Source: Undaria pinnatifida
Taxonomy: Eukaryota > Sar > Phaeophyceae > Laminariales > Alariaceae
Reading direction: 5' to 3'
Assembly: GCA_012845835.1 (NCBI GenBank)
Contig: JABAKD010000004.1
Location: 4,310,265-4,374,264 of the forward strand
DNA length: 64,000 nucleotides
A program made the translations under genes and the position numbers. The notes under the pieces were generated by a model. It saw nothing but the letters and a program-made list of their open reading frames with translations. It ran no database searches and was not told the origin of the DNA. This document shows positions 11,949-21,384 of the stretch, in pieces. The first letter of the stretch is position 1, and each line of letters begins with the position of its first letter.

Positions 11949-12237
11949 AGCTGTTGGGCATCGATGTCTATGACAGTTTGGGGGCGCACGCGGCGACGTG
12001 GTGTCGCCCTCACCGGTGTCGACACCGCAGCGTAGCGGCAATGCCGCCGCGTCATTGTTAGTGTCAACGCTTTGCAGCAGCAGCAGTGCGGGACGCCGGA
12101 GGAGTCGGATGAAGCTGAGGAGCGCTTGGTGGCACGGAGGCCGGACATCGACGTCGGCCCGGAGGAGGAAGTACGGGCTGGGTCCTCTGGAGGAGGCCGT
12201 TCTGGCGTCAGTGGCTGCTAGGTTGTATGAGTCGTAA

Positions 12238-13182
12238 GTGGAGCGTCTTCATGACGTCATTGGGAAAAACTGGAAGGCGTTTTGGCGTGGGTTACGCAGG
12301 GGCAACTCGCCCGCGCGTGTTGAGCCCCTGTGCGTCGCCCTCAAGCCGGCCGCTCGACCGATCAAGGCTCGGCCGCGCGTCTACAACCCCGTCAAGACCG
12401 CCTGGTTGGCAGCATGTATGGCTTCGTTGACGGCTCTGGGGCCAGTGTTCCTTAATATGCAGGCGGTGTGGGCCAGTGCAGCTATGGCTACGCCGAAAGA
12501 AAGGGGTTTTTGCTTGGTGAGCGATTTCCGGGCTGCAAACCAGTGCGTTGAGAAGGTGCCGGGGGTGATACCGATTCAGGAAGCAAACATGGCCAAGCTG
12601 AGTGAGGCTAAGTTTTACAGCAGTCTTGACCTTTTGCAAGGTTACTGGCAATGCCCGCTGGCACCGGAAGCGCAAGAGATTTTTACGATCGCTACGCCGC
12701 GCGGTTTGTATACGCCTACGCGAGTACCGCAAGGAATTTTGAACGCCACCTCCTACTTTCAAGCGACGCTGTCACGCGTGCTGGAGGGGCTGAATTGCAT
12801 GATTTTATTGTACAATGTGATGTATTGGGGTTCAGACGAGACTGACTTGTTCAATACGTTGGAGCTGATCCTGGAGCGATTGGAAGAGATCGGATTGTAC
12901 GCTACGGTTCACAAGCGCACCTTTCTTGAAACTAGCATCACTTGGTGTTGGAAGGTGTACTCGCAGGGGCAAGTCAAGCACGATCCTGAGCGGTTAACGG
13001 GCTTGGCAACCATGAGGCGGCCCGAGACTGCGGCCGAGTTGATGCAGTTCTTGCAGGCTGCTAATGGGCTGCGTACGTCTTCGCCCCGCATGGCAGAGGA
13101 TGTTTATCCTCTTCGTGTTTTCCTGGAGGAGCATCTGGCGGGCGCCAAGCGTCGCACCAAACGTGTGGCATCTAACCGGTGA
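12238..13182 (+). pseudogene. reverse transcriptase with the YxDD box deleted
   Basis: Gypsy-type RT: FCLVSDFRAANQCVEKVP, FYSSLDLLQGYWQCPLAP (motif A, catalytic Asp) and TPTRVPQGILNATSYFQ (motif B). Where YxDD is expected the frame reads LLYNVMYWG (12808-12834); the pattern fits an in-frame loss of six bases removing both catalytic aspartates. The thumb region (LYATVHKRTFLE, HDPERLTGLATMRRP) follows. The polymerase cannot be active. Confidence 0.88.
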
Positions 13183-13499
13183 TCTCGGCCGGGGACTGGA
13201 CCTCGGGGTTGATCGGGGCCTGGGAGGCGGGGCAGGATCTTGTCGCTCCCGCTGTGGCTTTATCTCACCCGAAACCGGGATGGGCGGTGCTCATGTTTCC
13301 GGATGCCTCCGATGAGCATTGGGGGACGCAGGTTCCCCAGGAAGAGCTCGACCGCGGCGTTTCAGTCGAGGACATGACTCATGAGCCTCTTGGATTCCTG
13401 AGTGGGACCTTCAAAGGGTCACAGCAGCGCTGGTTGACGGTAGGCAAGAAAGGCTTCGCCGTGGTGAGTACTTCCAAGCGGTTGGGGTACCTTTTGTGA
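13179..13499 (+). pseudogene. RNase H-like fragment
   Basis: Directly follows and overlaps the RT frame by 4 nt. It contains WAVLMFPDASDEHWG (first catalytic Asp) and RWLTVGKKGFAVVSTSKRLG, matching the E-helix region of gypsy RNase H though the Glu is not evident (KKGFA where E-x-FA is usual). It ends at 13499; the expected continuation (VIVYTDHRNL) is in another frame near 13507. Confidence 0.7.
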
Positions 13500-13639
13500 A
13501 CGGCGTGATTGTTTATACTGACCACCGGAATTTATCGTCCATTTTTGATACGGAGGTGTGCGTGTCGTCTGTTGCGAAGACGACGGCGCAGCGTTTGGAC
13601 CAGTAAAAGGCGGTATTGGGGCAATAAGACTATACCATT

Positions 13640-14961
13640 GTGCACATCGACGGAGATCGTAACTGCTGCGGGCATGTGCTCTCGCGGTGGGTGACTGTCC
13701 CTTCGATGAGTGCTCGCGCTACCGCGGTGTATGCTGCTAGCGCGCCGGATGAAAATCTTCCGTCCAAGCAAGTGATCCGGGACGCGCAGCAAGCGTCACG
13801 GGCAAACCTGGGCACGCTCGTCTCGGGGGCTACGTCGTTCACGACGAACGTTGGTCAAGTGAGCTTGGATGCCGAGGGGCTTTTTCGGCTCCCGGTTAAT
13901 GGGCGTGCGGTGTTGTGGATTCCAGGAGGAGCCAAGCAGCTTCAGGTACGGTTAATGGTTTGTGCTAACATGAAAAAGGCCGGCGATCAGAGTGCCGTGG
14001 CTACTCTGCGCCAGCTGTCGGAATACTGCTGTTGGTTTTGCATGGAGGAGCACGTGGCCGAGTTTGTCAAGCAATGTCTCCATTGCATGGATTCCAAAGC
14101 AAGGGAGAAAGTGATGCGTTCGCGTGGAGAGACGGTGCACGGCACCAGGCCGGGCGAAGTGGTCCAATTCGACTATCTCCATGTTGGAGCGAGCGGGCCG
14201 TTGGGAGACGATGGCCTGGATGAGAACGGGGGGTACCGATACATCCTCGTCATTATGAACGATATGAGTAATTGGGTTTGGGTTTGGCTTGAGCCCACGG
14301 AAGCATGTACTGCCCGTTTGACAGCGCAGCATCGCTTGAGCCCACGGAAGCATGTACTGCCCGTTTGACAGCGCAGCATCTCCTGATCGATGTAAGATTA
14401 TTGGGGTTCCGGAGGTATGGGTGAGTGGCACTGCTTCCCATTTTAAGAATCAAATTATGGCTGCGTTAGAGAAGTAAGTCTCTTGGAGTTGACAGGAGAT
14501 TTTCAGTTGCGAATTTGCCTTGGTCTAATGGTACATGCGAACGGATGATGCATGAGGTGGTGCGTACTTTAAAGGCTATGATTTATGAAGAGCGGCGGAC
14601 CGCCCAGGATTGGGTAGAGTTAGTACCGGCGGTTCAGTGGGCCTTGAACACTGCGTTTTGCGAAAGGGACGGCTCTACCCTGTATCTTGTCATATTCGGT
14701 AGAGCGCCTCGCGTGGCGTCGTCCACGTTGGCGTCGTCGACCGGACAGGATTGGCAGGCGGATGTCCTGGAAGAAAAGGCTCTTCGGGCGAAGGTGCAGA
14801 GCGTGGTTGCGGCGCAGAGTCAGCTGCAAAAGGAGTTCTTCGATAAGATGCAGGCTAATCGTGATAAGCAGCGTGTGGCCGCGAGTCGGGGAAGTTTGCC
14901 GACTTTTTTTGTTGGTGATTATGTCTTGGTAGCTCGGGCGCGTCAAAGTGGCTCGACGTAA
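13640..14961 (+). pseudogene. integrase, broken by a 47-bp duplication
   Basis: The zinc-binding end shows FVKQCLHCMDSK. The catalytic core starts GEVVQFDYLHVG (first Asp). A perfect 47-bp tandem duplication (14288-14334 and 14335-14381) shifts the frame. The second acidic position reads VSGTASHFKN (about 14422) where D-x-x-SHFKN is usual, so that Asp is Gly. The third, NGTCERMMHEV (14528-14560), keeps its Glu in the ORF 14515-14961. The tail 14965-15195 (GTGPWRVLVAPRSHVYSVQN) is a typical integrase C-terminal barrel in a further frame. Confidence 0.82.
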
Positions 14962-15218
14962 AAATTGCTGATGACGGGGACTGGGCCGTGGCGTGTGCTG
15001 GTCGCTCCACGATCGCATGTGTATAGCGTGCAAAATATTGCATCTGGGGAAGTCCGAGACGTTCATGTTGCTCGGATGCGTTTTTCTGCGGATGCTGCTC
15101 TTGAGATCACTGCCGAGTTAAAAGAGGTTTTTCAAAATGCTTTCACGCAAGGAGAGTTTGAGATGGCAGCAATCGCGGATTTAACGACTGTGTAGGAAGG
15201 ATCTGGCTTTGAGGTGAA

Positions 15219-15377
15219 GTAGAGTGGGCAGGATTTATCACTGAAGACAATACGTGGAAGGACCTAGCGAAGATATGGGGCGCGGCTCCTCAATTTGTGA
15301 AGTCGAAATTGCGTGAGCGAAGACTAAAACGGGGAGTGAGGACGAAGCTGAAGCGTCCATGTGGTATTATGCTGTGA
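15219..15377 (+). pseudogene. chromodomain remnant at the integrase C-terminus
   Basis: Read from 15219 the frame gives VEWAGFITEDNTWKDLAKI, the core of a chromodomain (aromatic W, G-F/Y, then E-D-NTW-x-x-L), followed by a basic tail (RERRLKRGVRTKLKR) and TGA at 15375-15377. The preceding residues (SGFEVK) are one base out of frame. Chromodomains after integrase guide chromoviruses to chromatin; this copy is frameshifted. Confidence 0.7.
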
Positions 15378-15891
15378 GTTATCTGCGATTTTCGCATGAC
15401 TTCAGCGAAAGTCGTCCTGGAATGTTTTTACGGTATTATTTTGTTGAATGCATGAGTTTGTGGTATAATTGTGGATGAAAGCGGGTGATACTATTAATAT
15501 TCGTGCAGTCGTAAAAGGGTTCTTACGATGTTTATATTTTAATCGGCGGGTTTCTAGATGGGTTTCCCTTTCGCTTGCCACTTAAGTATGGTTTTTGGAG
15601 TTTGCGTGTGAAAATATATACGAATTAATGTATCTGGTAGTTTGTTTTTGGTGATAATGCTATGTTTTATTGCATGATTTGTGCCTGGTGATCGTGTGTG
15701 CATGTTTTTGTAAAGTGTTGTAATTTTTCATGACTCGTAATCATTGGGTATGGTATCTAGATGTATGTGGTCGTTTTATCATTTAAAAACGACGTGTATG
15801 TATTGTTTGATGTTTTTGTGTAGCTGGTGCTCACTTTTGATAAAAGCTTCTTCATGAACTACTTCGAGTAGGAACGCGCTTTTGGGGGCAT
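15378..15891 (+). other. 3' untranslated region and polypurine tract of the gypsy element
   Basis: No ORF. It ends CGCTTTTGGGGGCAT just before the LTR; the G-run is the likely polypurine tract. The same tract (ATTAGGGGGCAT) precedes the LTR fragment at 41343, with recognisable homology in the preceding ~100 bp (TATGTATT-TTTGATG). Confidence 0.7.
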
Positions 15892-16220
15892 TGTGGACAG
15901 TGGAGCACCGAAGAGTATGTAGTGCTGGTGGTAAGATACGACTTGACCTTCTTGGTGGTGATTGACAGCTGAGGATCTGATGTGGAGTGTGAACGTTCTT
16001 TAGATCTGAAAACAGTAGGGGTTTCTACCTATCCCCTTCTGGATTCTGGTAAGAGGATTTGGGAATTAGGTCCAGATTGCTTGTTTTCTTGAGTTCGGAG
16101 TTACTACAACAACCTTTCTCTTCTTTCCTAGCACCTGAAGGGTGCTGACCAGCCCCCCTCAGGCCAAGGGGGCATACTTTCTGGTCAAGTAGACCTTGCC
16201 TAGCTCAAGGCGTGCCTACA
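15892..16220 (+). repeat. 3' LTR (family LTR-A)
   Basis: 329 bp, the same length as the 5' LTR, TGTGGACAG...GTGCCTACA. It aligns end to end with 9707-10035 with many point differences and no large gap. Confidence 0.92.
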
Positions 16221-16278
16221 CGTCCTGCTCCAGGTCAGTCACGAACGACCATGCCTGTGTCGCAACGTCAATACGAGG

Positions 16279-17304
16279 GTGCGCGGCTTGCGGTTGAGCT
16301 CCTCCACCGCTAGTCTACCTGTTGTTCGATTTTGCGACCGACGTCCATCCGGGCTTGGGCACTTCAAGGGCGGTGTCCATCCTGCCCAGCCGGCTAAAGT
16401 TTCCACGACAAATCAACTCGCGCAAATGCGTGAAGGTTGGCGAGCTCAAAGCTGCACGCGCGCCTTCGGGAGGGGCAGACGTGGGGAACTGTCGTTTCAC
16501 GGGCACAGCAGCGTCGAACACGAACCCAAAAAACTCGTTGATGTCGCGGTTCGCCTCATAGATTACACTATATCGCACTGCTTCCTGCTTCGGAAGAAAG
16601 GAGTTGAATTGCGTCGTCATGTATTCGTTAAGCGACTTCAACATAGTCCAAAGCTTCTGAACGAGGTGATCTCATCTGCCCTGTGAGGCACCTGTAGCCT
16701 CCTCATCGCCCTGCCTGACCAGCATCACCAGCACGTCGATGACAGTCTGAAAATGAACTTCAGGTGCTCGTGAAACTGCTGTAGTGCCCTGCTCCACTGG
16801 TGGCACAAAGGCGTCGATGTCGATTTTCGCCATGGGGGGGGTGATCATCTCGAGGACACGCTTGTTGGGGTCTAGCACAAACCTAAGGAGGTGGGCCGGT
16901 TCGCTCTCGGACGTCGACGTCACAACTAGTCCACCTCTCAACCCCAACATGTACCCCGAACCCGCCTCTTGCCACAGCCTCACGCTGAGTTTTGTAGCAT
17001 CTGCTGACCTAATACGTGCTTCGACACTGCCAGCATGTTCCAGACCTCCGAACGGACTTGTCCTCCCACCCTGCAGTGGCTGCCCGCTGAGCACCGCTGG
17101 GGAAGGCCCGACCGGCCACCACTGTCGTGCCGAGTACGGGTACACGCTGCCTGGCGGCAGACGAATATTATTGTTAGGTGGGGAGTTGCAGGAAATGAGG
17201 CATTGGCTGGTTGTTGCGGCTGCTGGTGCTGGTGCTATCGTGGTGGCGGACGGACGCCAGCAGTGGGCGCTGGTTGTGGCAACTGCTGCTGTCGGTGTGA
17301 CCAC
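16279..17304 (-). pseudogene. gag-like or unknown protein fragments
   Basis: Two minus-strand ORFs in series (17304-16672 and 16644-16315). The first runs from a T/A/S-rich start into LLRFVLDPNKRVLEMITPP and HFQTVIDVLVMLVRQGDEE; the second reads YMTTQFNSFLPKQEAVRYSV, DINEFFGFVFDAAVPVKR. Base composition and the adjacent polyQ tract suggest a Gag-like structural protein, but I recognise no domain. It sits between an LTR end (16220) and a broken LINE (17745), so it is probably debris of another retroelement. Confidence 0.4.
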
Positions 17305-17461
17305 GATCCTGCCGGTGGAGCTGGCTACTGCTGCTGACGCTGCCCCCTCCCTGGAGGAAGACCTGGCGGCAGTGGCGGTTGTTGTGGATATCGGGCAGCT
17401 GATGTTGATTGCGATGGGCGAGGCTGCCCAACCTGATGGCGTTGTCGCCCAGTCGCTACTA

Positions 17462-17662
17462 CTGTTGCTGCTGCGGAGCGGCTACCTGTTGTTGCTGCTG
17501 TTGTAGTTGCTGTTGTTGCTGTTGTTGTTGTTGTTGTTGTTGTTGTTGCTGCTGTTGTAGTTGTTGATGCTGCTGTTGTTGTTGTTGTTGTTGTTGTTGC
17601 TGCTGCTGTTGTTGTTGTTGCTTCTGCTGCTACTGCTGCTGCTGCTGCTGCTGAAGCTGCTT
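17462..17662. repeat. GTT/GCT trinucleotide microsatellite
   Basis: About 200 bp of TTG/CTG triplets with few interruptions. On the minus strand it encodes polyglutamine that reads toward the gag-like fragment; on the plus strand it gives a spurious polyleucine ORF. Confidence 0.9.
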
Positions 17663-17744
17663 AACCTGTTGACTGAGCAGCGCTACTGCCTCCAGCAGCT
17701 GCTCACTGAGCCTGCTGCTGGTGCCGGCACTTTTTTCTCCTGTC

Positions 17745-18600
17745 TCCCCACTGGAGCCCCCCGGGGTTCGGTGGACGGAGTCATATGCTTTGTTGAGGTC
17801 GATAAGCAAAAGTACAGGGCGGTGTCTTTCTTCCGCGCCAGCTCCTGCAGGCGTTGTACTACGAATGTCATGTCCACCGTCGAGCGCTGGGGCCTAAAAA
17901 AACCCCACACTGTTCCTCCGGCAAAATGTTATCGCGTTCACAGTGGTCACTAAGGCCACCCGTGATGACTTTAGAAGTACTTTGCCGGCGTGAGCCACGA
18001 GGGAGATGCCACGACAGTTGCCACACTTCGAACGAGGATCTTTATTTTGTGCAGGCAGCACCTTGATCGTTGCATCTTTACATTGTCGCGGCACGCCACC
18101 TTCGCTCCACACAGCGACGGTGATTTCGTGAAACGTTCCGAGCGTGTCTAATTCCCCTTCGTTCGCCAAGACCTTCAGGAGCTCGGCCGGAAGGCCATCG
18201 GGCCTTACCACCTTGCTATCCGACGCACGGATCGCATCGTTTACTTCGTACCTAGACGGGACATCGTTCAGTGGCCTGCACGGGGGCCACGCCTTAACGC
18301 TCGCCCACAATGCTCGGATCAAGGGTCAGCGACTTGGTATTGAGCAGTTTATGAAACCGCTTCACCCATCGCTCCAGGATGAGGGTGTTGTCCCGGAGCA
18401 ATCAACCTTCCTCGTAATTAATGTACTGCGAGTTGAACGTCCTCTTCCCTTCGACATCTATCCCCTTGAGATGTTTGTAGGAGCCGAACTGATCACCTTC
18501 TCGGACACGCCTTTCGAGTTGGCTGACATATTCTTCGAAGAACCTCTGAACAGCTCCCGCCCGCGTGCATTTGACCTGTTTGCTAGTCAGCTTTAATGCT
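17745..18600 (-). pseudogene. LINE reverse transcriptase, N-terminal part
   Basis: The linker reads FFEEYVSQLERRVREGDQFG. RT begins [20 protein letters not shown] and [11 protein letters not shown], then [19 protein letters not shown] and [18 protein letters not shown] second piece has [20 protein letters not shown], and one base out of frame [13 protein letters not shown] (motif A) at about 17810-17770. It ends there abruptly. Several frameshifts separate the pieces. Confidence 0.82.
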
Positions 18601-18889
18601 CACCGTAGGCTACGACCATTAAGAGCAGAACGAAGACGTTTTCTTGCGTCTTCTCTATCTTGACATCGCGCATCTAACTCCGATTTCGTCTCCTCGACCG
18701 TGCACCAACCCTCCGTACTCGCTTGCGCCGAGTAGGGGGCGCTATGTCGGCCGCATTCGACAGTATTCGCCGTCATTACTGAGGTCATGTCGTCAAACGC
18801 TATGAGTGTTAGTATTAGTACCGGGTGGAGGCGAGACAGCGGTGACTATGACTTGCTTGAGATGAACCGGATATCAGGGTCCGCCGTTA

Positions 18890-19020
18890 ACCTTGGTAGA
18901 TCAATGGCCAACCGACTCTTGCTGACACTCTTTCGGCGATTTGGTGCGATGTGACCCAACAGGCGAATATTCCGAAGACGAAATTGTGGTCCGACTCAGC
19001 GTTCTCCTTGGGTGGGGTCC
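18890..19020 (-). pseudogene. LINE endonuclease C-terminal end, beyond the solo LTR
   Basis: Reading away from the LTR the frame gives RTPPKENAESDHNFVFG, supplying the S-D-H-N catalytic motif that closes an APE endonuclease. It continues VTV... from the other side of the LTR, so the LTR landed inside the endonuclease domain. Confidence 0.7.
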
Positions 19021-19318
19021 TGTGGACAGTAGTGCACCAGAGGGTGCTTATGGTTGGTGATGAATGATGATAGCTGGCCTTGTGTGCGGTGATTGCCCGT
19101 TGATGATCCGATAAGCGAGTGCAATGGATCCTATGGTGGCAGGGGTTCCCGTTCATCCTTATGGATATCTGGGGATACGAGATTATTACTTGTAGCTAAT
19201 TACAACACAACTTCTCTCTATCATTTTATCACGTGGATGGTGTAGACCGACTGCCCCCTCAGGTCAAGGAGGGATAGTCTCTGGTCAATGTACCCTGCCT
19301 GACCCAGGCGTGTCTACA
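19021..19318 (+). mobile_element. solo LTR (family LTR-A) inside the LINE endonuclease
   Basis: 298 bp, TGTGGACAG...GTGTCTACA, matching the 9707 LTR along its length with small deletions. Flanks are GTCC on the left and GTCG on the right, a near match for a 4-bp target duplication. Removing it restores the order of endonuclease motifs, so it inserted after the LINE. No internal sequence remains, as expected after LTR-LTR recombination. Confidence 0.88.
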
Positions 19319-20291
19319 GTCGGCACAGTGACACTACGTACCAGTCGTTTATAAGCTTGCTGTGTGTAATCCAGTCTGTATCGGGCCTTACCTCGATTTG
19401 GGCTCTGAAACGTGTACGATATAGCACTAGTGGGTTGGTATGGTACGTGTTGAGGAGGGCGAGTTTGTTGCCTGTTGTGAAGCAGAAGTCTCTTTCCGTT
19501 ATCGTTCAGTTCATCACGCCTGTAAGCACCCATCACCTTACGGTTGGTCCACCCGATCCCTTGCATGCCGATACGAGCATTCGCGTCCATAAGGACAAGG
19601 AGGTAGTCCCTACTGGGTACCCTCTTGACCACCTCTTCAAGTGACTTCCAAAAATGATCTTTTTCGCTGCTGTTCTCTCTTATCGAGAGTGGGAGCATAG
19701 CCTACAATAAAAGACACACCGTAAGATTCCCCTTGAGTTGGATGCGAACCTTTATCAATCTAGCACTGATGCAATCGACCGCGACGTCACCCTTATTCAT
19801 CCTTGCCACGATAGGCTCTCTAACTGCTAACCCTACCCCGTCCGTGGTTCCCCTTCTCGTGCTTTCCTCCGTCTGCTCGCCAGCAAAACACAACATACCC
19901 TGCCGCCGTAAAAGCAATTTGTCCATCGTGCCTCACCTCTTGCAAATCCTATGGCGTCACACCCTACCTTTTCGCAAGTTTTCAGGATCATCTCGGCATG
20001 GTCTATGCCGTTCGTGCCCCTAAAAGCGAGTGTGCGAACGTTGAACATACCAACGACAAGTTCCCCCGCTCTAGACCTGGCCCTTGCATCTGCGCGTAGT
20101 TTCCGAGCCACCCTTCGAATCCTCCCACGTCTCCTCCTCCTCGTCCGAGGGTCCAATTTTCTCCCTGCCACCCTCCGTTTTTCCCAGACAGAAATGCCCC
20201 CCCTCTCCCCCTCTCCGTCTCCCTTCGCCCAACCGGGTTCTTGCCAATATGCCAAGGTAAAGGGTGTAGCAGGCCGACACGTCATTCCCAT
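19319..20291 (-). pseudogene. LINE APE-like endonuclease, N-terminal part
   Basis: ORF 20291-19833 contains VVGMFNVRTLAFRG (the conserved N) and ILKTCEKVGCDAIG; the expected catalytic Glu after it is unclear (ARGEARW). ORF 19926-19702 has GVGLAVREPIVARM and CISARLIKVRIQLKG. ORF 19698-19285 has YLLVLMDANARIGMQG (the D-x-N pair) and YRLDYTQQAYKRLV. The frames do not join without shifts, so the gene is dead. Target-nicking by such endonucleases primes LINE reverse transcription. Confidence 0.8.
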
Positions 20292-20346
20292 CTCCTTCTC
20301 GACTTTGGTGTTTACTCACGTGAGTTCGATCATCTGTTCCCCGTTC

Positions 20347-20756
20347 TGTGGACTGGAGCACCAGAGGGTGTGTAATAGTGGTAAGAGATAATAGCTGATC
20401 TTTTTGGTGGTGATTGACTGCTGAGGATCTGATGAGGGCGTTAACTGGATCTGAAGCCGACAGGGGTGTTCTAGTATAAGGATCCCGGGATGAAGGTTAA
20501 GATCGCCTGTGCTCTTGTGTTTGTGAAGCTAATACACAACTTATCTCTCTTTTTAGCACCTGAATGGTGTGGATCAGCCCCCCCTTTGGCCAAGAGGGGA
20601 CAATCTCTGGTCAATAGACCTCGCCTGATCCAGGCGTGGCTTTGGCCAAGAGGGGACAATCTCTGGTCAATAGACCTTGCCTGATCCAGGCGTGGCTTTG
20701 GCCAAGAGGGGACAATCTCTGGTCAATAGACCTCGCCTGATCCAAGCGTGTTTATA
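20347..20756 (+). repeat. LTR-A copy with a triplicated 56-bp 3' end
   Basis: Starts TGTGGACTGGAGCACC, ends GCGTGTTTATA. The last section (TTTGGCCAAGAGGGGACAAT to CTGATCCAGGCGTGGC) occurs three times with a period of exactly 56 bp (20585, 20641, 20697), making this LTR longer (410 bp) than its relatives. It is followed by TTATGGATAAC and the family gag leader, so it is the 5' LTR of a truncated element. Confidence 0.88.
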
Positions 20757-20909
20757 GTTATGGATAACTCTGGTTGAACACACTGAAGTAAGTTAGTCAC
20801 GGACTTTTCGGTAGGGATCGAAACAGCAGCTGTAAATTACACCGCGTCTCGGTAATGCAAGACTGGGAGAAGAAGGCGCCTGTAGCTGCACGAAGGACCG
20901 CTGGAAGCT

Positions 20910-21168
20910 ATGTCCCAACGCCGCTCCCAACGTCGAGGAGAGGCCGCAGCAGGCAGGGGTTCGCAGGGCTCCACATCTGCTGATGGTGAGGTTCAAATCG
21001 GGTTGAATGACTTAGTCTTGGGAAGTGGTCCCGGCGCTCCGCAGTATGGACGGATTTTTTTTGCAGGCAGCTTCGCTCCTTTTTTATACACAATACGCTG
21101 AGTACCAGCGGGCGATGGAACTCAGCAACGATCAATCTCTCTTACTCCCTGTACTATCGGTTGCTCAG
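20910..21168 (+). pseudogene. truncated Gag of a second LTR-A element
   Basis: ATG at 20910 opens MSQRRSQRRGEAAAG, DGEVQIGLNDLVLGSG, closely matching the gag at 10198; a frameshift in a T-run near 21055 separates it from YTQYAEYQRAMELSN. Similarity stops at GTTGCTCAG (21168), equivalent to 10461 in the longer element, where unrelated sequence and then a LINE begin. Everything downstream of the element is missing. Confidence 0.8.
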
Positions 21169-21384
21169 AAAGGATCAGCGAGTAGAAGGAGTGCTGAGGC
21201 AGATTTTGATCGTTTTTTTTCCGTTAGCTGATGTGACCAACGGAAGTATATCGAACAACGGCAAGCGACGAGCACTTTTCGTGGCGACGCGTGCAGACAA
21301 TGAGGTATCCAGCAAGAGAGAAGAAGGGGGCTCAAGCGGCACGGCCGGGAGAGAGGGAGAACAAGGCGAAGGGGGCGACTTCTG

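Larger units (their letters stand above)
9707..16220 (+). mobile_element. Ty3/gypsy element, chromovirus-like, full-length but decayed
   Basis: Two LTRs of exactly 329 bp (9707-10035 and 15892-16220) start TGTGRACAGTGGAGCACC and end GYCTACA. Between them, in order: gag start, defective zinc knuckle, retropepsin, reverse transcriptase, RNase H, integrase and a chromodomain remnant. RT and RNase H before integrase is the Ty3/gypsy order, and the chromodomain after integrase marks chromoviruses. The LTRs differ at many sites and every ORF is broken, so the insertion is old. No convincing target duplication flanks it (CCGTT versus CGTCC). Confidence 0.92.
17745..20291 (-). mobile_element. LINE copy A: endonuclease plus N-terminal RT, interrupted
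   Basis: Minus-strand order: APE-type endonuclease (20291-18890, split by a solo LTR at 19021-19318), a linker, and the start of reverse transcriptase (about 18330-17745). Homology stops just after RT motif A near 17770, where polyQ-rich unrelated sequence begins, so the 3' half is missing. Its upstream end abuts the LTR at 20347. It belongs with copies B, C and D (21385, 26985, 44795), judging by shared wording around RT motifs 1-2. Confidence 0.82.

Noticed and set aside
9702-16225. Target duplication flanking the gypsy element
   Set aside because: CCGTT and CGTCC do not match; duplication has decayed or the boundaries recombined.
17461-17700. Plus-strand polyleucine ORFs
   Set aside because: Product of the GTT/GCT microsatellite.
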